DNA from: Firmicutes bacterium UBA993
GTDB lineage: Bacteria; Bacillota; Dethiobacteria; DTU022
DNA length: 11,328 nt
Assembly: GCA_002292015.1 (NCBI GenBank)
Contig: DBBD01000152.1
Coordinates: 1 to 11,328 of the forward strand
Reading direction: 5' to 3'
Shown piece by piece: positions 7,442 to 11,328 of the stretch. Within the stretch, counting starts at the first letter, position 1; each line of letters starts with the position of its first letter. Below the pieces are notes generated by a model. It was given only the letters and a program-made list of their open reading frames with translations. It was not told the origin of the DNA and searched no databases. The translations under genes and the position numbers were made by a program.

Positions 7442-7894
7442 ATCGACCGGAGCACCGTAAAAATATTCGTTAAACGATCTGAAGATGCAAGAGATTTACC
7501 ACTGCCTGCTTACATGACAGCTGGTGCATCGGGCATGGATCTTTTTGCAGCAGTGACTGAAACAGCGGTAATCAAGCCGGGGGAGTGGAGCTTGATTCCT
7601 ACCGGGTTGTCCTGTGCTGTCCCTGAGGGCCTTGAACTGCAAATTCGCCCACGAAGCGGTTTGGCAGTAAAATATGGTATCGGAGTTCTTAATTATCCCG
7701 GAACGATTGATTCTGATTACCGCGGCGAAATTAAAGTTATCCTCGTTAATCATGGCCGAAAAGAATTTACGATAGACCGCGGCGATCGCATCGCCCAGAT
7801 GGTCGTAGTTCCGGTGGTTAGGGCGGCCATCGAAGAGAGCACTGAACTGCCGTCAACTGAGCGGAACAGTGGAGGATTCGGTCACACCGGCTGA
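7442..7894 (+). CDS. dut: Deoxyuridine 5'-triphosphate nucleotidohydrolase (trimeric dUTPase), apparent ATC start
   Basis: dUTPase hydrolyses dUTP to dUMP and PPi, keeping uracil out of DNA and supplying dTMP synthesis. With a start at 7442 the product is 150 residues, close to E. coli Dut (about 151). All five trimeric dUTPase motifs are present: GASGMDL (28-34), PRSGL (70-74), GTIDSDYRG (87-95) with the catalytic Asp at 90, GDRIAQMV (114-121) and GGFGHTG (144-150). The frame is open back to a TAG at 7418 but has no ATG, GTG or TTG before ATG 7514. Starting at 7514 would remove the first beta strand and the LPLPAY segment (19-24) that precedes motif 1 in the family. ATC 7442 is chosen by SD spacing and by N-terminal length. 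A base error in an original ATG is the alternative. The function is secure; the exact start is inferred. Confidence 0.93.
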   Translation: MDRSTVKIFVKRSEDARDLPLPAYMTAGASGMDLFAAVTETAVIKPGEWSLIPTGLSCAVPEGLELQIRPRSGLAVKYGIGVLNYPGTIDSDYRGEIKVILVNHGRKEFTIDRGDRIAQMVVVPVVRAAIEESTELPSTERNSGGFGHTG

Positions 7895-7956
7895 GTGCCG
7901 AAAGCCGCAGACCCTAATATATTTTCAAACAATTAAGAACATGGTAGGGGATTATA

Positions 7957-9657
7957 TTGTCAAAAAGAAAAAAAGGAAATGATGCCCTGAGGCTAATATC
8001 TCTCGGCGGAGTCGACGAAATAGGTAAAAATATGTTTGTGCTGCAATACGGCGAAGAGTGCCTGATTGTAGACGCCGGTTTAAAATTCCCCGATGAATCG
8101 ATGCTTGGTGTCGACATTGTTATCCCTGACATCTCATATCTCACCACGAATAACTTCAACATTCTAGGGGTAATGCTAACTCACGGACACGAGGATCATA
8201 TCGGGGCACTGCCCTATATACTTGACGATCTGGATCTGCCGATTTTTGGTACACGGCTTACCCTTGGGTTGTTAGAGGCAAAACTAAGAGAGCACCCTGA
8301 TATGCGTCCGCGATTAACAGAAGTCAATCCCGATAAGGTTTTAAATCTTTCCGATAATTTTAAGCTGTCGTTTTTCAGAACCAACCACAGTATTCCTGAT
8401 TCAGTAGGTGTAGCTATTGAAACTCCGGCCGGTTTGATTGTGTATACCGGCGACTTTAAATTTGATCAGACACCGGTAGACGGAAGAATAACTGATTACC
8501 ACAAGCTGGCCGAATTGGGACGCAAAGGTGTCGTTGCCGCCCTAATTGATTCCACTAATGCGGACCGGCCAGGCTACACCCTTTCTGAGAAAGAGGTTGG
8601 TAAAAGCATCAACGAAATCTTTCGCCTTTCGCAAAGCCGGATCATTCTGGCGACTTTCGCTTCTAACATTCACCGCATTCAACAAGTTGTCAATGCAGCC
8701 GTTCGCTATGAGCGTAAAGTATGTGTGGTAGGCAGAAGCATAGTTAACTCGGTCGAAATAGCCACAGAATTGGGTTACCTTAAAATACCTGACGGGGTAA
8801 TGATTGAACTCGACAAGGTAAAAGAAACCAAGCCTGAGAAAATGGTTCTGATCACCACCGGCAGCCAGGGAGAGCCGATGTCGGCTTTGACCAGGATTTC
8901 GCAGTCCGAGCACCGTCAGGTCGAAGTGCAACCAGGCGATACGGTAATTATTGCCGCTAACCCGATTCCCGGCAATGAAAAACTGGTTGCCCGGACGGTA
9001 AATAATCTCTTCCAACTTAAAGCTGATGTCATTTATCGCCCTGTCTCGGGGGTTCATGTTTCCGGCCACGCCAGTGAGGAAGAAATTAAGCTGATGCTTA
9101 ATCTTTTGCGGCCTAAATACCTGATACCGGTCCATGGGGAATTCAGGCAGATGGTTGCCTGCTCAAAAATTGCCCAAAAACTTGGCATGCCGGAAGACAA
9201 TGTTTTTCTTGTCAAGCCTGGTCAGGTAATGGAATTTTCTGAGGGTCAGGGCCGGATCAACGGGAGTGTGCCGGCCGGTCGGATCTTAGTTGACGGTTTC
9301 GGTGTCGGCGACGTGGGTGAAGTTGTGATTAGGGACCGGCATATTCTATCTGAGGATGGTATCGTTGTAATCGTTCTGGCTGTTGATCCGGAGAAAGGCA
9401 CCCTTCTTGCGGGTCCGGAAATAGTCACTCGTGGGTTTGTTTATGTTCGTGAATCTATTGATCTACTTGACAACGCCAAGGAATCGCTGATGCGGGCAAT
9501 TAGCAGGATAAACGGAGTAGAGATGCAGGAGTGGAACAAGGTGAAATCGAGAATCCGTGATGCAGCTTCATCTTTTTTCTATGAACACACAGGACGTCGT
9601 CCGATGATCATGCCAATTATTATTGATGTGCCACCCAAAGAAAAAAGCGGACAATAA
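7957..9657 (+). CDS. rnj: Ribonuclease J (J1-like)
   Basis: RNase J is a metallo-beta-lactamase/beta-CASP enzyme with 5'-3' exonuclease and endonuclease activity. It is central to mRNA decay and rRNA maturation in Bacillota. The 566-residue protein has THGHEDHIGALP (75-86; metal ligands H76, H78, D80, H81), NHSIPDS (143-149, H144), YTGDFKFD (163-170, D166), GSQGEPMSA (302-310) and PVHGE with H393. The C-terminal domain runs from about 440 to 560. The intact HxHxDH box is like J1 rather than the degenerate J2. Its length is close to B. subtilis J1 (555). The start is TTG, with a GTAGGGG SD (7944-7950) 6 nt upstream. The positively charged N-terminus (SKRKKG) is typical. The 62 nt after dut contain no clear terminator, so readthrough from pnp-dut is likely; an intrinsic terminator follows. 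Confidence 0.97.
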   Translation: MSKRKKGNDALRLISLGGVDEIGKNMFVLQYGEECLIVDAGLKFPDESMLGVDIVIPDISYLTTNNFNILGVMLTHGHEDHIGALPYILDDLDLPIFGTRLTLGLLEAKLREHPDMRPRLTEVNPDKVLNLSDNFKLSFFRTNHSIPDSVGVAIETPAGLIVYTGDFKFDQTPVDGRITDYHKLAELGRKGVVAALIDSTNADRPGYTLSEKEVGKSINEIFRLSQSRIILATFASNIHRIQQVVNAAVRYERKVCVVGRSIVNSVEIATELGYLKIPDGVMIELDKVKETKPEKMVLITTGSQGEPMSALTRISQSEHRQVEVQPGDTVIIAANPIPGNEKLVARTVNNLFQLKADVIYRPVSGVHVSGHASEEEIKLMLNLLRPKYLIPVHGEFRQMVACSKIAQKLGMPEDNVFLVKPGQVMEFSEGQGRINGSVPAGRILVDGFGVGDVGEVVIRDRHILSEDGIVVIVLAVDPEKGTLLAGPEIVTRGFVYVRESIDLLDNAKESLMRAISRINGVEMQEWNKVKSRIRDAASSFFYEHTGRRPMIMPIIIDVPPKEKSGQ

Positions 9658-9673
9658 CTAAGAAATCTGTCAC

Positions 9674-9699
9674 AGGGGAACTTACCGGTTCTCCTTTTT
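9674..9699 (+). terminator. Intrinsic terminator after the RNase J gene
   Basis: AGGGGAAC (9674-9681) pairs with GTTCTCCT (9688-9695), 8 bp with one G-U pair and a six-base loop. A run of five T (9695-9699) follows immediately. It lies 16 nt after the RNase J stop and would end the upstream transcript, placing the lipid kinase and uppP in a separate or readthrough-fed unit. Confidence 0.75.
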
Positions 9700-9742
9700 A
9701 GATAGTTAGCCCAAAAGTGCTCCGAAAGAGTGCCTGATCTGA

Positions 9743-9747
9743 GGAGG
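9743..9747 (+). promoter_or_regulatory. Strong SD that decides the lipid kinase start
   Basis: GGAGG inside GAGGAGGAAT lies 7 nt upstream of CTG 9755. The frame is closed by TGA at 9740-9742, so the only candidate starts behind this SD are ATA 9749, GTT 9752 and CTG 9755. CTG has the best spacing and is a recognised rare bacterial start. Confidence 0.7.
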
Positions 9748-9754
9748 AATAGTT

Positions 9755-10642
9755 CTGAACCGCTACAAGTTTATTCTAAACCCTATTGCCGGCGGTGGTC
9801 GGGCCAAGTCAATGATGCCGATCATCGAGAGATATTTTCGCGAAGCTCACTTAGATTATGATATTTATCAAACCAGCGGCCACCAGGACGCGATTACCGC
9901 AGCGCGCAAGGCTGCTGAAGAAGGTTTTAATATAGTAGTCGCGGCCGGAGGTGACGGAACCGTAAATGAAGTTTTAAACGGTATTGTCGGAAGCGGAGCA
10001 GCTCTTGCCGCCATTCATGGTGGAAAAGGCAATGATTTTGCTGTAAGCGTCGATATGCCTAAAGAGGCTGAAGCGGTTTGCAGGGTCCTGGAGAAAGCGG
10101 AAATAAAAATGATTGATTTGGGCAAAGTCTTGGGTCGCCATTTCATCAACTCCGTTGGCGTCGGTTTCGACGCAACTGTGGCGATGAGAGTCAACCGCGG
10201 AGTAAGGCCGCTAAATGGGGTATCTGCTTACATCTATGCTGTGTTTGAAACGCTGCTTACTTACAGACCGGTTGAAATGGAAATTGAACTGGGGGACGGA
10301 ACGAGATTAAAGCAAAGACCGATGCTGGTTGCGGTTGGTATTGGACGCACTTATGGCGGAGGTATGATGATACTTCCCGAGGCGATCCAGGATGACGGTC
10401 TGCTTGATATCTGTGTCTTCGATCAAATGAGTAACCTGGCTCTGGCCTATCATTTTCCCAAAGTGTATAGTGGTAAACATGTTGAACTGAAAGAGGCCGT
10501 TCTCTACCGTTCCACGGAGATTGCTTTGCGTTTAAGCAAGCAATGCCCCCTGCACATGGAAGGGGAAATACTATTTGGCAATCAGATGCATTTTACTATT
10601 GAGCCAAAAGCAATGCCTGTAGTTGTTGGAAGCATGTTTTAA
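9755..10642 (+). CDS. Diacylglycerol kinase family (YegS/BmrU/DgkB-like) lipid kinase, apparent CTG start
   Basis: Members of this soluble lipid kinase family phosphorylate diacylglycerol or related lipids with ATP at the membrane; in Gram-positives DgkB returns diacylglycerol to phospholipid synthesis. From CTG 9755 the protein has 295 residues, close to DgkB (about 300). Motifs are NPIAGGG (9-15), AAGGDGTVNEVLNG (63-76) with the nucleotide-binding GGDGT, GGKGNDFA (89-96), VGFDA (136-140), DDGLLDI (213-219) and MEGE (268-271). ATG 9812 would delete NPIAGGG, so it is rejected. GKGNDFA is a variant of the commoner GTGNDFAR, and the following Arg is Val. The stop overlaps the uppP ATG by one base (TAATG), so the two are translationally coupled. 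The substrate cannot be told from sequence: diacylglycerol, undecaprenol or another lipid alcohol are all possible. Confidence 0.92.
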   Translation: MNRYKFILNPIAGGGRAKSMMPIIERYFREAHLDYDIYQTSGHQDAITAARKAAEEGFNIVVAAGGDGTVNEVLNGIVGSGAALAAIHGGKGNDFAVSVDMPKEAEAVCRVLEKAEIKMIDLGKVLGRHFINSVGVGFDATVAMRVNRGVRPLNGVSAYIYAVFETLLTYRPVEMEIELGDGTRLKQRPMLVAVGIGRTYGGGMMILPEAIQDDGLLDICVFDQMSNLALAYHFPKVYSGKHVELKEAVLYRSTEIALRLSKQCPLHMEGEILFGNQMHFTIEPKAMPVVVGSMF

Positions 10643-11328
10643 TGAATACATTTGAAGCTGCGCTGCTCGGACTGATCCAGGGACTTACCGAGTTTTTACC
10701 GGTTAGCAGCTCCGGTCACCTTGTCCTGTTTCAGCATCTGTTTGGTTTAAATGAACCCGGGGTCACCCTGGAAATACTGCTTCATTTTGGGACCCTGATG
10801 TCTGTGTTTTTTGTCTTCGGCAAAGATTTTCTTGCACTTTTTAAATTTTACCATGATCAATCACAGCGCCATTTTCTTTTAATGCTTACCTTAGGGGTTA
10901 TTGTGACCGGGGCACTGGGCCTGTTTTTTGGCAGTTACGTTGAGCCGCTTTTTAGTTCTACGTTAGTAGTAGGCTTCATGCTGCTGGTTACCGGGATAGT
11001 CATCACTTTGATTCGGGTAATACCCCAGGGACAGAAAAATGTTGCAGCCATGAAACCATTTGATGCGGTTATGGTTGGATTATTGCAAGCCTTTGCCATT
11101 ATTCCCGGTATATCGCGATCGGGAATTACGATTCTGACTGCGCTGTGGCGGGGTCTTGATCGCGAATCCGCTGTCCGCTTTTCTTTCATGCTTTCAGCTC
11201 CGGTAATCCTCGGAGCTACCCTGATTGAAGCCAAACAACTTATCTCGACCGGAATTGACATTAATATGTTATTTAACTATCTAACCGGCACTCTAGTGGC
11301 CTTCGTTTCCGGTGTATTTGCCATTAAA
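10642..11328 (+). CDS. uppP: Undecaprenyl-diphosphate phosphatase, 3'-truncated by the window edge
   Basis: UppP (BacA) is a polytopic membrane phosphatase. It converts undecaprenyl diphosphate to the monophosphate carrier for peptidoglycan and wall polymers, and overexpression gives bacitracin resistance. The frame is open from ATG 10642 to the last base, giving 229 residues. Known members have roughly 260-285, so some 35-55 C-terminal residues are missing. Both signature motifs are present: GLTEFLPVSSSGHL (14-27, with E17 and the Ser/His cluster) and IPGISRSG (154-161, with the likely catalytic R159). Hydrophobic stretches around 44-60, 78-96, 106-124, 142-154, 182-196 and 215-228 fit its multi-pass topology. 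GGAAG (10628-10632) lies 9 nt upstream and the start overlaps the kinase stop by one base. Context suggests recycling of membrane lipids. Confidence 0.96.
   Translation, partial: MNTFEAALLGLIQGLTEFLPVSSSGHLVLFQHLFGLNEPGVTLEILLHFGTLMSVFFVFGKDFLALFKFYHDQSQRHFLLMLTLGVIVTGALGLFFGSYVEPLFSSTLVVGFMLLVTGIVITLIRVIPQGQKNVAAMKPFDAVMVGLLQAFAIIPGISRSGITILTALWRGLDRESAVRFSFMLSAPVILGATLIEAKQLISTGIDINMLFNYLTGTLVAFVSGVFAIK

Noticed and set aside
7249..7473. Open frame overlapping the 3' end of pnp and the start of dut
   Set aside because: It is in a different frame over the conserved S1 domain and tail of PNPase and over the dut N-terminus, with no family resemblance and no proper SD.
7915..7920. TAATAT as a -10 box for the RNase J gene
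   Set aside because: The position 17 nt upstream (around TGAGTG) does not resemble a -35 box, so a promoter is not supported.
8542..9135. 197-codon antisense open frame within the RNase J gene
   Set aside because: The translation shows no recognisable motif, and it lies wholly opposite a strongly conserved gene. Its openness is explained by the codon usage of the sense strand.
9700..9742. Promoter for the lipid kinase between the terminator and its SD
   Set aside because: I looked for one because the terminator implies it, but found no convincing -35/-10 pair. The unit may rely on readthrough or an atypical promoter.
10935..11261. Antisense open frame within uppP
   Set aside because: It is opposite the conserved UppP motifs and has no recognisable content; judged a shadow.

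Overview
This is a plus-strand-only stretch of core genome from what looks like a member of the Bacillota (Firmicutes), most likely a clostridial-type lineage. The reasons are the gene order infB-rbfA-nrnA-truB-ribF-rpsO-pnp, the presence of an RNase J and of a DHH-family NrnA, purine-rich Shine-Dalgarno (SD) sequences, and frequent TTG/GTG starts. Base composition looks moderate by eye (roughly mid-40s % GC, not computed). I cannot name a genus. I see no insertion sequence, phage gene, CRISPR array, tRNA or rRNA.

Layout. 2-1474 holds the C-terminal part of infB (translation initiation factor IF2), entering from the left edge at the G1 box. It is followed by rbfA (1519-1902), nrnA (1877-2860, overlapping rbfA by 26 nt), truB (2857-3774, sharing start/stop bases with nrnA) and ribF (3801-4796). 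A sigma-A-like promoter in the 3' end of ribF (4763-4791) and a 77-nt leader precede rpsO (4875-5144). A GC-rich hairpin (5155-5178) separates rpsO from pnp (5214-7400). Then come dut (7442-7894), an RNase J gene (7957-9657), a good intrinsic terminator (9674-9699), a diacylglycerol/lipid kinase gene (9755-10642) and the first 229 codons of uppP (10642 to the right edge). The longest stretch without a gene is about 97 nt (9658-9754).

How the genes work together. The left half makes and matures the translation machinery: IF2 for initiation, RbfA for 30S maturation, TruB for tRNA psi55, S15 for 30S assembly. It also contains RibF for FMN/FAD. Three RNA-decay enzymes lie in the same run: PNPase (3'-5'), RNase J (5'-3') and NrnA (the short oligonucleotides left over, plus pAp). 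dUTPase sits between two of them. After the terminator, a lipid kinase and undecaprenyl-diphosphate phosphatase form a small lipid-recycling pair.

Most notable observations. Two genes appear to use non-canonical start codons. The dut reading frame has no ATG, GTG or TTG upstream of its conserved N-terminus, and the best start is ATC at 7442 behind a strong SD. The lipid kinase gene most likely starts at CTG 9755, also behind a strong SD. In all, six of the ten starts visible here are not ATG. I see no clearly novel system; this is conserved housekeeping DNA with a few unusual details of initiation and regulation.
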